Positions 7,535 to 17,152 of a stretch of 64,000 bases of DNA are shown one piece after another. This DNA is from Amoebidium appalachense (taxonomy: Eukaryota > Ichthyosporea), in contig CAVNZM010000022.1 in the NCBI GenBank assembly GCA_963693365.1, forward strand, positions 1 to 64,000, in the 5' to 3' direction. Every line of letters begins with the position of its first letter. Within the stretch, counting starts at the first letter, position 1. The notes under the pieces are model-generated. The model did not search any database and was not told the origin of the DNA. It saw only the letters and a list, made by a program, of their open reading frames with translations. A program made the translations under genes and the position numbers.

Positions 7535-8511
7535 TTATCCCTGTGAAGACTGTACGTCCGTTGAGACTCCGTATGTCATCCAGCAGTTGCATTGTGCGTA
7601 CCCGTCGTATGTGTTGTTGCACAGAGGGCACGTAAACATGCTCACGGATGTGTTGTAGAAAATCGGGCTGCCATCGTAGGTCACGGCGAACGCGTCGGTA
7701 TCCTCGAGTACAAACTGCCCCTGAAAATCGACTGGTGTTAAAGGGACGTGGGTTGTGATGGTGGTGTCCGCCGTTTGCTGGTAGGGTATGGTGGGTAGCT
7801 GTGGGAGTTCGTTTGTCGGGTACACGAACCCGCCTGTGTTGGTGTGGGGGGGCGCCGACTGCGGTGGTGTGGGCGGGAACGGCGATAATGGTTCAGGGCA
7901 GGTGGCCGTATCACGAATAGGCTGGAAAGTGAGTGGCGGAAGCTTTTCGAGGTAGCCAAAGTCGATGGGCATGCTGGTCTTGGCAAGAATATTCTTGTGG
8001 GGGTTCGCCGCGGCGGCTCGTCTGACGGCTTGTTCGAATGTGTTTTTTCTTTCCGGTGTCATCGTCACCTTGTATGCCACGGAGAGGTCATAGACAAACC
8101 GAAACACTTCAGAGTGCTGGTGGTAGTTGGGGCGATCCGATTTGTTAGTGTTCATCACGACATTGGGGCTATGCATCAGTGCGAAGGCCACCGTGATGTC
8201 CGTGAGCGTGGCGTCAAAGTGTTCTTGCGGAACGGATCCTTGTGTAGGCTCAAACACATCACCAAACATGGGCGACTGACCTCCCTGTAGCCCATGAAGC
8301 AGCTAAGGTCATGAGGGCTGCATGTCTCATCTGGGCCCCCGCATATGACCGCCTTGACGATGCGGACAAACGACCATATGTCTACCTTGCCGCTGGCGAA
8401 AGACTTCTGTGCATGCGATGGCACCTTGGGGAGTTTCAGTTTCTTTGCCTCCGTCGGAGTAACGTCCACCGTTTTCCATAGTGCGGGTGTGACGATGTCT
8501 TTCTTGGTCAT
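7535..8511 (-). CDS. Unknown protein, apparently one gene with a frameshift near 8270
   Basis: Two overlapping frames, 8511-8176 and 8269-7535, appear to be one gene. Protein-like sequence moves from the first frame to the second at about 8265-8285, where one extra C would join them. The N-part has an MTKKD start and a Lys-rich segment. The middle is helical. The C-part is Pro/Thr-rich and ends with a Cys cluster (C-x2-C and C-x-C) that could bind zinc. TATAAAAG on the minus strand at 8576-8583 gives a transcript with upstream ATGs at 8560 and 8548. Two separate overlapping genes remain possible. Family unknown. Confidence 0.5.
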
Positions 8512-8589
8512 GGTGTCTACTGCTGAGAATTACGGCATGCGGCACCATGTTTTCTGCCATTCCATTGCACTGTACCTTTTATAGTCGCA

Positions 8590-9490
8590 TGGATGCTGTT
8601 GTGCGGTGCAGCATCTCAAGCCCTGCCAAATAAGGCCATGCTGGGAGATTCGATTGGACCTGCCGAAGCTTCTAATCCGCTATTGGATGACATACCGAGC
8701 GAGCACCCGATCCCATTAGACAAAAGTCATCGAGGAGCCTCAGACCAATCTCTAACATAAAATGGGCTCACCTACATGCCTGTGTGATTAAGCAATTAGG
8801 CAGTTCTTATAGCCACGGGATGAAATTCGACAATTTATAGCAATAAGAAAACGCTTTCAGTTTTGTCGATTTTTTGGTTCGGTGTAGTCGTTTTTTTAAT
8901 GCGTGCTTTGTGGTACAACACGCGATGTTTCGGATAGAACAGGGCACATGCTGGTATGCCATCAGGTTGAGGAAAGCTTCGTTGTGCGTGCGCCCTACAA
9001 TGTACGTGCCCTACTATGCCCCACGTAATTTCCAGGAATGTAACGTGCGCCCTACGATGTACGTGCCCTACTATGCCCAACGTAATTTCCAGGAATGTAA
9101 CGTTGCGCCCTACTATGCCCCACGTAATTTCCCGGAATGTAACGCTTCCAGGAATGTTGTCGCGGTACAACGATGAAGAACTGCCTTCGCCCTGTTGTAT
9201 TCTGTTGTGTTATTTCTGTCGAAAGTCTGTTTTTCGATCGATCGCCATTGGATGACAGTTTTGTGCATTCTGGTGCCAAGGCGCTTGTTCATTGGACATA
9301 CCCTTTCATAGCCAATCAATCGCGTACTCGAATGTTCTGCCTCGTTTGTAGACAAGCCGTCACACGCGGTCCTGTCATCATATTCCCGTTTTCGGTATCG
9401 CAGGTGTTGTTTCGACACGATCCGTCATTTCATTTGTATACGTTTTCGTTTTCTTTTTTGGGGGGGGGGTTAGTGTGTGCTGCGGAAGCG
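8590..9490. other. Long intergenic region with STAT-like repeats
   Basis: No convincing gene. CCAAT/ATTGG elements occur near 8650-8760. Imperfect repeats at 8985-9155 carry four TTCC[A/C]GGAA palindromes, at 9030, 9087, 9129 and 9146. A run of ten G lies at about 9461-9470, just before the next gene. Frames on the plus strand from 9173 look non-coding until 9491. Confidence 0.5.
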
Positions 9491-10042
9491 ATGGACATGT
9501 ACGATGCTTTCTATGATGTATCTAGGTATGCTTCGAATCACCACGCCGTGGGCCTTTGTGGTTTGCCGGGGTTTATAGATGTAGTTCAGGTTGACTATGT
9601 GTCGCATATACCAACTCTACCGGGTATATCGGTGCATCTCGTGGAAAGGGGCGGAGTCTGGCAGCTCAGAGAGACACTCACGACGGGGGCAACAAAACAT
9701 ATCGATAACGTTACCCCTCGAGACTTTCTTCCTTTGTACCCCGAATTCTACCGCCCGATAGGGGCATATTTGCATGTGCTCTCTTGTTGTGGCGTCAGGC
9801 TCTTGCGGCAGGCCTTGAATTTCGACGACGGTATGTACATCTGTGGCTTTGGGTCTGTGGCCCTCGGCCATGATCGCCTTTTGGGGTGTATTTTGAACGT
9901 GGCCGACGCCAAGTACGTTGATTGGGATCAAACGGGGCTATTTACGAGAAATGGTCGTTTCTATTCAATAGACGAGATTTGCGACACGGCCGAGTCCTTG
10001 GGTGATCTATATGTATATTTAGAGTTTTGGTTTACTCTGTAG
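9491..10042 (+). CDS. Unknown protein of 183 residues
   Basis: I take ATG 9491 (MDMYDAFYD) because the open frame upstream (from 9173) is rich in Cys/Phe, crosses a G run and does not look coding. The protein is mixed alpha/beta with a Cys-Cys pair, a GYI-like aromatic stretch and an acidic C-terminal helix. Stop TAG. The next gene starts 133 bases on. Family not recognised. It shares strand and neighbourhood with the RGS gene. Confidence 0.55.
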   Translation: MDMYDAFYDVSRYASNHHAVGLCGLPGFIDVVQVDYVSHIPTLPGISVHLVERGGVWQLRETLTTGATKHIDNVTPRDFLPLYPEFYRPIGAYLHVLSCCGVRLLRQALNFDDGMYICGFGSVALGHDRLLGCILNVADAKYVDWDQTGLFTRNGRFYSIDEICDTAESLGDLYVYLEFWFTL

Positions 10043-10175
10043 TGATTTGATTGGTTTGTGACTCGTGAGCCACTTTGGCTGGGTTGTACAATTGCAAGTG
10101 TTGGGCTGTGATTGCGTCACCAGGGACGCTGTAAAAAAGGCACAACCCGCAGTGCAAGAGGTGATAACATCAAGT

Positions 10176-11036
10176 ATGCAGCTTCACGATTTTGATCACC
10201 CCATGGCCCTACCATTGCGGTATTCGCTTTCTCGCCCCACCGCGACCACCCCGACCGGCGCAATGACATTCGATGTGTTTTGGCAACATTTGGTCGAGCT
10301 GACTGAAGATGCGCTCTGGTGTCATACCGAGGTGGCTATGTGGAAGTGCGTGGCGCGAGCAGAAACGAGTTGGGCCACCGGTCTTACGCCGACAGGCGGT
10401 GCGGAGTTGTGCAGAGTGCTGGGGTTGCCCACTGATATCGCTGAGACGGCCCTGGGCGAACTAAGCAAACGACTGGCTCCGAAGGCCGGTGACGTCCTCG
10501 AGGCGTTCCGTGTGATTATGAGCTGTGAGTATTGGCTGTGTGTGGGGCGTTGGGTGCTGACTGCGGCTAATAACGACCCCTGCCCCGCCGAGCTTGTTGA
10601 CATATTGGGAGTATCGGGGTATCGCGGATTTTTTTCATGGGGTGATGCAATCGAGCAGTTTGGATCGTTGGGCTCTTCCGCGTCTGTAGCACACCGACTC
10701 ACCGAATACCTGCTCGTTTGCCAAAACAGTGCCTGGATTGGGTTCGCACCGGTCGGTGATGCCGCGATCGTGGAGGCCTTGTATAGGCTCCACTGGAGTC
10801 TGTCGGCTACATTTCGGAGTGGTAGGGAGTCCGTGTTTGTTGATTTTTTCGCCGAGTATCGGGTGAAGACGCGGGCGGTCATATCTACCATCTGTAGGGG
10901 GCTGGATGATTGTATAGAGACATCTATGAGGAAATCACTATTGCGTGCACTTGGAGCGGTAATAGCGGACAACCGCACCACCCTTCTTCTTAGATCCTAT
11001 TTGGTCGTGGTTCGAAAATGTGTGCTGCCTAAGTAG
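10176..11036 (+). CDS. Unknown helical protein directly preceding, and in frame with, the RGS gene
   Basis: The first ATG is at 10176; the frame is open back to 10065. About 286 residues, mostly alpha-helical, with no motif I recognise. It ends with TAG at 11034-11036, and the next codon, 11037, is the ATG of the RGS protein in the same reading frame. The pair could be a fusion with a nonsense change or readthrough, or two proteins made by stop-start reinitiation. Upstream regions of cellular RGS proteins often carry regulatory domains, but I see no DEP or GGL signature. Confidence 0.55.
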   Translation: MQLHDFDHPMALPLRYSLSRPTATTPTGAMTFDVFWQHLVELTEDALWCHTEVAMWKCVARAETSWATGLTPTGGAELCRVLGLPTDIAETALGELSKRLAPKAGDVLEAFRVIMSCEYWLCVGRWVLTAANNDPCPAELVDILGVSGYRGFFSWGDAIEQFGSLGSSASVAHRLTEYLLVCQNSAWIGFAPVGDAAIVEALYRLHWSLSATFRSGRESVFVDFFAEYRVKTRAVISTICRGLDDCIETSMRKSLLRALGAVIADNRTTLLLRSYLVVVRKCVLPK

Positions 11037-11417
11037 ATGTCCCCCAGTGTATGTGACGTTGATTCGATATTACGCGATGCATCCTTGTTGTGTGCGTTCC
11101 GGAACTTTCTAAGGGCGGAATATGCCGATGAAAATATAAACTTTCTTGACGCGTTGGCACGTTATAGATCCCATCCCTCCAATGCAATGTCCCGTCTTGT
11201 GTACGACTGGTTTGTGGCACTGGATGCCCCATTTTCGATCAATATATCGGGTCGGTCCCGTTCTCTCGCCCCGCATGACCAATTTGTCGGTGCAGAACGC
11301 GAGGTTCGTGCAATGTTATTAGATGACAAGATACCCAGGTTTATTGAGCAGTATGGTTTGAGGCAAGGCTGTGACCATCAAGGCCCTTTTTCATTGCCGG
11401 GAAGTGAATGTTCGTAA
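11037..11417 (+). CDS. RGS-domain protein (regulator of G-protein signalling)
   Basis: 126 residues made almost entirely of an RGS box. LLCAFRNFLRAEYADENINF (residues 17-36) matches the signature 'F-x-x-F-L-x-x-E-[FY]-x-x-E-N-[IL]-x-F'. The usual helical middle follows, then FSINISGRS (I-N-I/L plus an Arg pattern), and a late IPRFIEQYGL matches the alpha8 'P-R-F-hydrophobic-x-S-x-x-Y'. RGS proteins speed GTP hydrolysis by G-alpha subunits at the membrane. It begins immediately after the in-frame TAG of the upstream gene and its end overlaps by 27 bases the tail of an oppositely oriented seven-helix receptor. A viral RGS next to a receptor is unusual. Confidence 0.75.
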   Translation: MSPSVCDVDSILRDASLLCAFRNFLRAEYADENINFLDALARYRSHPSNAMSRLVYDWFVALDAPFSINISGRSRSLAPHDQFVGAEREVRAMLLDDKIPRFIEQYGLRQGCDHQGPFSLPGSECS

Positions 11418-12203
11418 CAAGACCCCTGCCAATGTGGCGAGAACCAGGCTGTGGGTAACGAACAATGCAAATGCCATGCAGCCATGCCAAAATACATCCA
11501 AAACCACCACCGACCAGATGATCTGGTCAACCGCGACCAACGACATGCCAATAAGTGCATCTGCAAAGATACAATACATCACCCCGCGAACGATTCCGGT
11601 CTCTACTATACGCGCCTGCCCGAGCCTGGTCAAGGTATACACGGCGCCAACCAACGCGGTTGCGCTTAGTATGTATTGCAGTGAAAGGTGTGTGTCTGCG
11701 TATGTAGTGTAGCTGCACGCTTCATTGCACGTGCACAACCCCGTAGTCCCCACTGCCATCAATACCCCCATTGGTGCTATGGGGGACCAGGGGCGCGCGG
11801 CAAAGAAATCCAGAACCCCGTTCTCCATATCATGCCGATGGATTGCCCCAACGACTCGAAGCAGCACGGATATATGCGCTCCTATGGACCAGAGCTTGGT
11901 CACCCAATATACTACCCACCAAATGCACATACCCGATGTGGCAGGGTTTGCAGCATACTGTGCCCACTGTAGCATGTGGGCGGCCGTGCATGCCGCAGGG
12001 ACGTGGAACAACATGATGGCGTTAGACGTGGCGTTTAGGAACTGCGCCCCGAACCCCGGCCCGAATTTAATGCGGATGGCAACGTGCAACGCGGTCGCCA
12101 GAGCAACTGCGGTGCTGGCGTGGAGGAGGAGGCATATGTTGAACAGCAGCGATATGCGGGTGAGCGTCTGTTGTGGGAGATGGGTTTCCATGCTCATTGG
12201 CAT
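11391..12203 (-). CDS. Seven-transmembrane GPCR-like protein
   Basis: 270 residues with seven hydrophobic helices at about 17-43, 56-82, 92-121, 140-158, 175-193, 205-228 and 235-263. The N-terminus is short, and the last 7-8 residues form a basic tail. A cysteine opens helix 3 (C93) and three cysteines (157-163) lie in the second extracellular loop, the positions of the conserved GPCR disulfide. NATS at 57-60 sits in or near helix 2. I see no DRY or NPxxY, so the class is open; protist and fungal 7TM proteins that pair with RGS domains are a reasonable comparison. Starts at 12203, 12197 or 12191 are all possible. It converges on the RGS gene. Confidence 0.7.
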   Translation of the reverse strand: MPMSMETHLPQQTLTRISLLFNICLLLHASTAVALATALHVAIRIKFGPGFGAQFLNATSNAIMLFHVPAACTAAHMLQWAQYAANPATSGMCIWWVVYWVTKLWSIGAHISVLLRVVGAIHRHDMENGVLDFFAARPWSPIAPMGVLMAVGTTGLCTCNEACSYTTYADTHLSLQYILSATALVGAVYTLTRLGQARIVETGIVRGVMYCIFADALIGMSLVAVDQIIWSVVVLDVFWHGCMAFALFVTHSLVLATLAGVLLRTFTSRQ

Positions 12204-12226
12204 TGTTTAAGTTGTCGTGTATTTCC

Positions 12227-12496
12227 ATGGGAAACGTTATCGGCTATTTATCTGGTGCTCTCGCTCCAACGGTATCACAACCTGACGACCCGCGCCTACC
12301 AGATGACCCCGATTCAATTACCGATCGCATGTTGTATAACTATTACGGAACCCTTCCCCGACGGCACGAATGGCGGCTCTGGTACCAGAAGCCAGACGCA
12401 CCAAATGTTTTGATTGGACTGATTGGACGAAGCCCCGATTGGATGGCGGATTGGGTGTGTGATGACGTCGACCCAGTGACGTCACCGGCTCCTTAG
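12227..12496 (+). CDS. Small possibly N-myristoylated protein, unknown
   Basis: ATG 12227 gives MGNVIGYLSG, a Gly-2 with small residues around position 6 that fits an N-myristoylation site. 89 residues, with Asp/Pro-rich middle and several Trp. Stop TAG 12494-12496. TGACGTCA at 12477-12484 lies within its last codons and may serve the next promoter. Starts divergently from the receptor gene, 23 bases apart. Family unknown. Confidence 0.5.
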   Translation: MGNVIGYLSGALAPTVSQPDDPRLPDDPDSITDRMLYNYYGTLPRRHEWRLWYQKPDAPNVLIGLIGRSPDWMADWVCDDVDPVTSPAP

Positions 12497-12515
12497 GAGG
12501 ACAAACTTAGGCGGG

Positions 12516-12525
12516 TATATTTAAA
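12516..12525 (+). promoter_or_regulatory. TATA-like box TATATTTAAA before helicase 1
   Basis: Lies 44 bases before ATG 12570 and 31 bases after TGACGTCA at 12477. It supports 12570 as the first ATG of helicase 1. Confidence 0.5.
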
Positions 12526-12569
12526 CTAAAGTGGTCGCTTGCATTCCAACGGTCACGCCAGTTTTCAAA

Positions 12570-13991
12570 ATGGCGGCTCACGCTGCTTTCGTGGACGCGG
12601 ACGACAGGGCAATTTTTGAAGACACTGAAGATACCAGTCTCAAGTTCCTCCGAGAGGAACAGGGCGGAAACTTCAGCGACGAGGCACAGGTCGCGGGTTA
12701 TCTCCGCCGTTTTGTTGCCAAGGTACGACAGCAGGCACTTTACATCGTCAAGCTGTGGAGTGATGAGGCGGGTTTCCGCCACTCTGTATTGTCTCTGTAG
12801 GAGGTAAAGCATATACTCAGCAACCGCAGATTCATTCTGCCCCCGGTGGCGCCTGGGCGGCCGGCGACGGTGTACAACGGCGAGTCATACCTTCGGAGTG
12901 GCATGGTGCTCGAATATGCCAGCGTTGACTTCCGACCAAATGCCCCGGGCGTCCCGGCCGATGTGTTTAACACGTTCCGCGGTTTTGCCATCGAGTACGA
13001 CCCACTGTTTGTTGTGGATCCAGCGCGCACGGCCCTCTTCCGTGAACACCTTGAGTGTGTCATGTGTAACGACGACCCTCAACTCGCGGACTTTCTCTAT
13101 CAATGGCTGGGGCACCTGTTCCAACGTCCGCACGTCAAGCCCGGGTGTGCTTGTCTCATGACGTCCACGGAGGGGACGGGCAAGAACATGTTTTGGAGTA
13201 TTATTGAGAATATGATCGGGTCGGAGTATGTCGGGTTGGTCGAGAACGAGGATCGGCTCAACGCGCAGTTTAACGAGAACATCGCGTACAAACTCCTCGT
13301 CGTCGCACAGGAGGTTACATACGGAGGTGGCCACAAGACGGCCAACTATCTCAAGACCATGATCACCGACCCTTTCGTCACGTACGAGAAGAAATACGCG
13401 AATCCGGTCAAGGTCAGAAGCTGTGAGCGCTGGGTGATGCTGTCCAACGAAAAGTGGCCCGTGCGCCTCGGAACGAGCGATCGGCGGTACGCGTGCTTCG
13501 ATGTGTCTACGCGACGGCGCGGGCAGTTTGATTACTTTCAACAACTGAAGGCCGAGTATGCTCCTGGAAGCGAAGGCCTCAAGCACCTCTACCATTTTCT
13601 GATGCGCGTGCACGTGCCCGACGACACGATACAGCCGCCGGCCACGCAGCTCAAGCGCAAGATCCAGGAGCTCGCGCTCGACGACGAGATCCTCTTCCTC
13701 AAGGATTGTGTTGACCACGTGAACGGGATGGAGGATTGCGGCGTCCTGGACGGGAGTTACGTGACGGCCAGCACCATGTTAGAGGAGCTGCGAACGTGGA
13801 TGCGCGTCAACGGGAAGGACGAGCGCAAGGCCAGTATCCGCAACCTGGGCCGCGCGCTGCACCAGGTGCTTGGCAACACCGTCAACGTGCGCAACCATCA
13901 GCTGGCGCGCCTGACGGGCATGCCGCCGCTGGATCCCGCGCTTTCCTCTCACGCCTACGTGGTGTCGTTCAACGCTGTGCGGGCCTATTGA
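12570..13991 (+). CDS. SF3 primase-helicase (D5/DUF5906 type), copy 1, with in-frame TAG
   Basis: A viral replicative helicase of superfamily 3. Relative to ATG 12570, the Walker A EGTGKN is at about 201-206, a QEVTYGGG segment stands at the Walker B place and WVMLSN is motif C. The upstream part matches the other two paralogues (an IVKLWSDE element like ILKQWSDE in copy 2). Codon 77 is TAG (12798-12800) in the same frame; the open frame resumes at once and homology continues, so this is a nonsense change, a base-call error or readthrough rather than an indel. If only the downstream part is made it would lack the N-terminal region but keep the ATPase core. Its 3' end overlaps the next minus-strand gene by 23 bases. 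Confidence 0.8.
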
Positions 13992-15209
13992 ATTGTAGCG
14001 CGATTGTACGAACTTGCACGAAGCTTTTCGCGGCCGACTCGAAGTCTCTGGCCTTGTCCCTGTTCGAGTACTCAGCGCGGCGGAGGGTGCGGGCTGGCCC
14101 GCGGAGGACCGATTCACGCGACGCGGCGAGGTCGTCGTTGACGGCGTTCTCTGTGCGGGCTCTCCTGAAGTCCATGAACACTTTGACGGCTTCGCCTTTG
14201 GACTCGAGGGGGGGGCGTTCGAGCTCCCTGCCGTCGGCGAGGCTCTCCAGCAGGGGCCTGATGCCGGCGTTGTGGGGCTTTTCGGCGAGGGCCAACGCGA
14301 CCTTCTGCGTGTGCGCCATCAGGGCGTCCTTGCTCCATGCCTTGGAGATGCGGCCGTCGCGGACGGCCTTCGCGAGCTCCTTTGCCATCTTCGCGCGCTC
14401 CTGGATCAGCGTGTGGATCGCGTGCTTGTACGCAAAGTTCCGTTCGGTGACGCTGTCGCCGACTGGCTCCTCGTACTCGGGCAGCGGCAGTCCGGGGGCG
14501 ATGATGGCAAGCGAGTTGACCATGTTCCGCTCACCGGCCTCCTCGTTGTCGTCGTCGTCGTCGTCCAGGATTCCAAGGGCAGTCGTATCCACGCCCGGTC
14601 GCCCTGACTCTTCTTTCAGGAACTTCTTGACCTTGTCTGCATGGGCCTTCTCGGCGTCGGCGATGTACCGGTACACTGTCCTGATGCGCTCGGGGTGATC
14701 GGGCTGATGCGGCTCTGGGAGTTGATGTAGGGGTTTAAGCTTGGGGGGCAGGACCGTGCCTCTTTCGTTCTTCCGCGCTGGCCCGCGGGCGACTTCCCTG
14801 AAGAGGTCCTGCCCGCGGGAGTCCGTGACGCCGTCAAGCTTGACGTAGCCCGCCGACACGGTTCTCGAGTACACCTTGCCCATGAGCTCCTGTGCATCTG
14901 GAAGTGCGGCGTTTCCGCCGCCACGTCGGCGTCAGGCCGGGTCTCCACGAACCGCTCCCACCACGTCTCGTGCGTGCGTGCGCGTGGTTCTGTGGGCGGG
15001 TCTTCGAACATGGGATCGCGGATGCGGAAGCGGGTGTGCGAGGACTGCTGGTCCGTGGACACAGACTGCTCGATGGCGTCTTTGGATACCGGGGAGTCGA
15101 CCCGGGGGTCTATTCGAAAACGGGATGGGTCTTCGGCACATGGCCACGCGTCGGCCACGACTTTATTGTGGTTGTATCGGTCTACGACGATATAGCCAGG
15201 CCTGCTCAT
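13969..15209 (-). CDS. Unknown charged helical protein, frameshifted near 14910
   Basis: Coding starts at ATG 15209 (MSRPGYIVVDRY) and runs to about 14920. It then continues in a second frame from about 14915 through ATG 14883 to the stop at 13969. The second frame has protein-like sequence before its own ATG and no other start, so one gene with a one-base change is likely. The protein is hydrophilic, with an acidic run of Asp near the middle and long Lys/Ala-rich helices. No family recognised. PCNA ends 20 bases upstream on the same strand, hinting at co-expression with replication genes. Confidence 0.55.
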
Positions 15210-15229
15210 GCCACAGGCATGGATAATTC

Positions 15230-16015
15230 TTACATCTGGCACAGGTGGTATGCGAGGACGCCCAAATCGCTGACGATATATTCGAATCTGATGGGTTTGT
15301 TGTTTGCCACGTGTATCCTGACCGTACTGTTGACACAAGCACCCTTGCAGAACGCGGCCAGATATTTCACCATGTACTTGGCCTTCACCTTCTCGTCGTG
15401 CGCCTTGACGAAGACCACGCCAGACGACTTGCATCGTCTGATTTTCAGGGTGTCCTGGCTGCGCTCGGGTATGTCGATGCGACACTTGCCGAGCGCACCT
15501 ACCGCACGCAGCCTCATGCAGCCGTCGGATACGCTGATGCACACGACGTTCGAGACGGACTGGATGTCGCGCAGGTACCTCGCGAGTTCGTGAGCCTGGA
15601 TGTCGAAGACACAGTCGTAGTCGAGCGACGGCGTCACCAACAGTGGCCTCTCCTCCTTTATCAGGGTCATGGTGTAGGTAATTGCACTCGCGTCGTCTGT
15701 CGTCTCCATCTTCACCTTGAGGCCATTGTCCTCCGAGCAGAAGGAAATGCTGTTAAACTTGTGAGCGGCTGCGTTCTTGACGATCTTGTAGAGATTCTGA
15801 ATCTCGAACGTGGCTCGGAACTCCTCCGCGACGTCGAATATCTCAAAGCGGTCCGCGGGGAAGTGCATGTGGACAAATGCCTTCTTCGCGTTGTCCACGG
15901 CCGGAAGGACCAGTCCGTCTTTTGGGCTGAAGACGACGGTGACCTCGCCCAGTATGTCCTTGATGCTGTCGACTGCGCATTTGAACGTGTTCACCTGGAC
16001 GGTCTTGACGAGCAT
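15230..16015 (-). CDS. PCNA: PCNA sliding clamp
   Basis: 261 residues, the normal length of a eukaryotic or viral PCNA with two similar domains. It opens with the typical 'F-K-x-hydrophobic-x-[DE]-x-[IL]-K-D' helix (FKCAVDSIKDIL). It has a central linker with a SLDYD element and ends with the IRFEY-type strand near the C-terminus (PIRFEYIVSD). The clamp encircles DNA and tethers polymerase and other partners. Its TATA box on the minus strand is at 16050-16056, and the gene is divergent from the membrane-protein gene at 16098. Many large DNA viruses encode one. High confidence. Confidence 0.95.
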   Translation of the reverse strand: MLVKTVQVNTFKCAVDSIKDILGEVTVVFSPKDGLVLPAVDNAKKAFVHMHFPADRFEIFDVAEEFRATFEIQNLYKIVKNAAAHKFNSISFCSEDNGLKVKMETTDDASAITYTMTLIKEERPLLVTPSLDYDCVFDIQAHELARYLRDIQSVSNVVCISVSDGCMRLRAVGALGKCRIDIPERSQDTLKIRRCKSSGVVFVKAHDEKVKAKYMVKYLAAFCKGACVNSTVRIHVANNKPIRFEYIVSDLGVLAYHLCQM

Positions 16016-16049
16016 TGTGTTCTGGCGTGAAATGTGGATTGACGGGGAT

Positions 16050-16056
16050 TTTTATA
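16050..16056 (-). promoter_or_regulatory. TATA box (TATAAAA) for PCNA
   Basis: Minus-strand TATAAAA about 35 bases before the PCNA ATG at 16015, in the 82-base divergent spacer shared with the gene starting at 16098. Confidence 0.65.
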
Positions 16057-16097
16057 CCTTGGCTTGCCGCGGTCGGGCTTTTTTCTATACACCCCGT

Positions 16098-17094
16098 ATG
16101 AACTCCGGGACGATGGACCGATCACTGATCTACATGGCCCTCCTGGCTGCGGGGGTGTACTACTTCACCAAGCCGACATATGGCGGCTGCGGTTCCTTGG
16201 AGTACGAGGATGATTCGCACCACCACCAGCACACCGAGGACTGGGCGAACGGCCCCTTCGATGAGGATACCGCGCTTGCAGACGTGGACGGGCTGGCCTC
16301 CGAGACCTATGAACCCGAGGATACGGCCCTGGCCTATGGAAACCAGGGCATGGTCGACGACGACGACGACTACGCGCTAGCATACGACGACGACGCGCTC
16401 GCGGCCTTTGGATACGCACGAGCTGGCTACGACGATGACGCGCTCGGCTATGATGACCACTATGCCACCGCAGACTTCTACGACTTCGCCATGGCGGACC
16501 CCGCGCCCGTCCCCGCGCCCGCGCCCGTCCCCGCGCCCGCGCCCGCCCCCGCGGCGGCGCAACAGCAAACCGCGCCGCCGCCTGCCGCGCCCGTGCCCAA
16601 TGCACCCACGGTTGTCAACGCGGGGGGGCAGCAGGTGGTGGTGCCGGGACCAGCGCCGGCGCATAAGGCGCTGCAGCCGACGTCGGTGGTGCCATCGGGC
16701 ACACCCAGCGGGCTAATCGGAGCGGCGACGAGGCCCAGCGTGCATCCCATGCTCACGCACAGCGTGCACACGGTGGGGCCGGACGTCAGCAACAACACAA
16801 TGGACGCCATATCCAAGATCCAGGGCACGGGGTTGTTCCAGGGGAGCGAGATGAAGCCGCGGGCACGCAGTAGCGTGGCCAAACTGTCCGCACAGGAGGT
16901 GTTGGCGGCAACCAGCCGGCCGCGCAACGTGGCGGCCCCCCGCCGTGTACAAGAAGAACGGCAACCTGCAGATCCGACCGGACCCCACGATCCACAGCGC
17001 GGGCATGGACAACCTGCCGGCAATCAGCGGGTTCCGGGACATCAGCAAGCGCGAGGAGTTCTCGGAGTCGCTGGCCGCGACGCTGTTGGGGTAG
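16098..17094 (+). CDS. Putative virion membrane protein, frameshifted at a C6 run
   Basis: ATG 16098. One N-terminal membrane helix (about residues 8-21, LIYMALLAAGVYYF). A long Asp/Ala/Tyr-rich acidic region, a Pro-Ala repeat (about residues 134-155) and a globular C-terminal part follow. Coding changes frame at CCCCCC 16936-16941. The correct continuation has a QIRPDPTI element, then a Ser/Phe helix, and ends with TAG 17092-17094. An N-terminal helix followed late by 'L-R-x-D-P-x-I' is typical of virion membrane proteins of nucleocytoviruses. The unshifted frame ends in Arg/Gly-rich nonsense at about 17126. A one-base error in the C run is the simplest reading. Confidence 0.65.
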
Positions 17095-17152
17095 ACACGG
17101 ACACGCACGGAGTGCGCGAACAGTAAACGCTACACAACCACAGTAAACGGCT

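Noticed and set aside
10065-13991. Reassignment of TAG as a sense codon in this genome
   Set aside because: Several genes end naturally at TAG (for example 1342, 12496, 42723) with no coding signal beyond, so only local readthrough or errors are considered.
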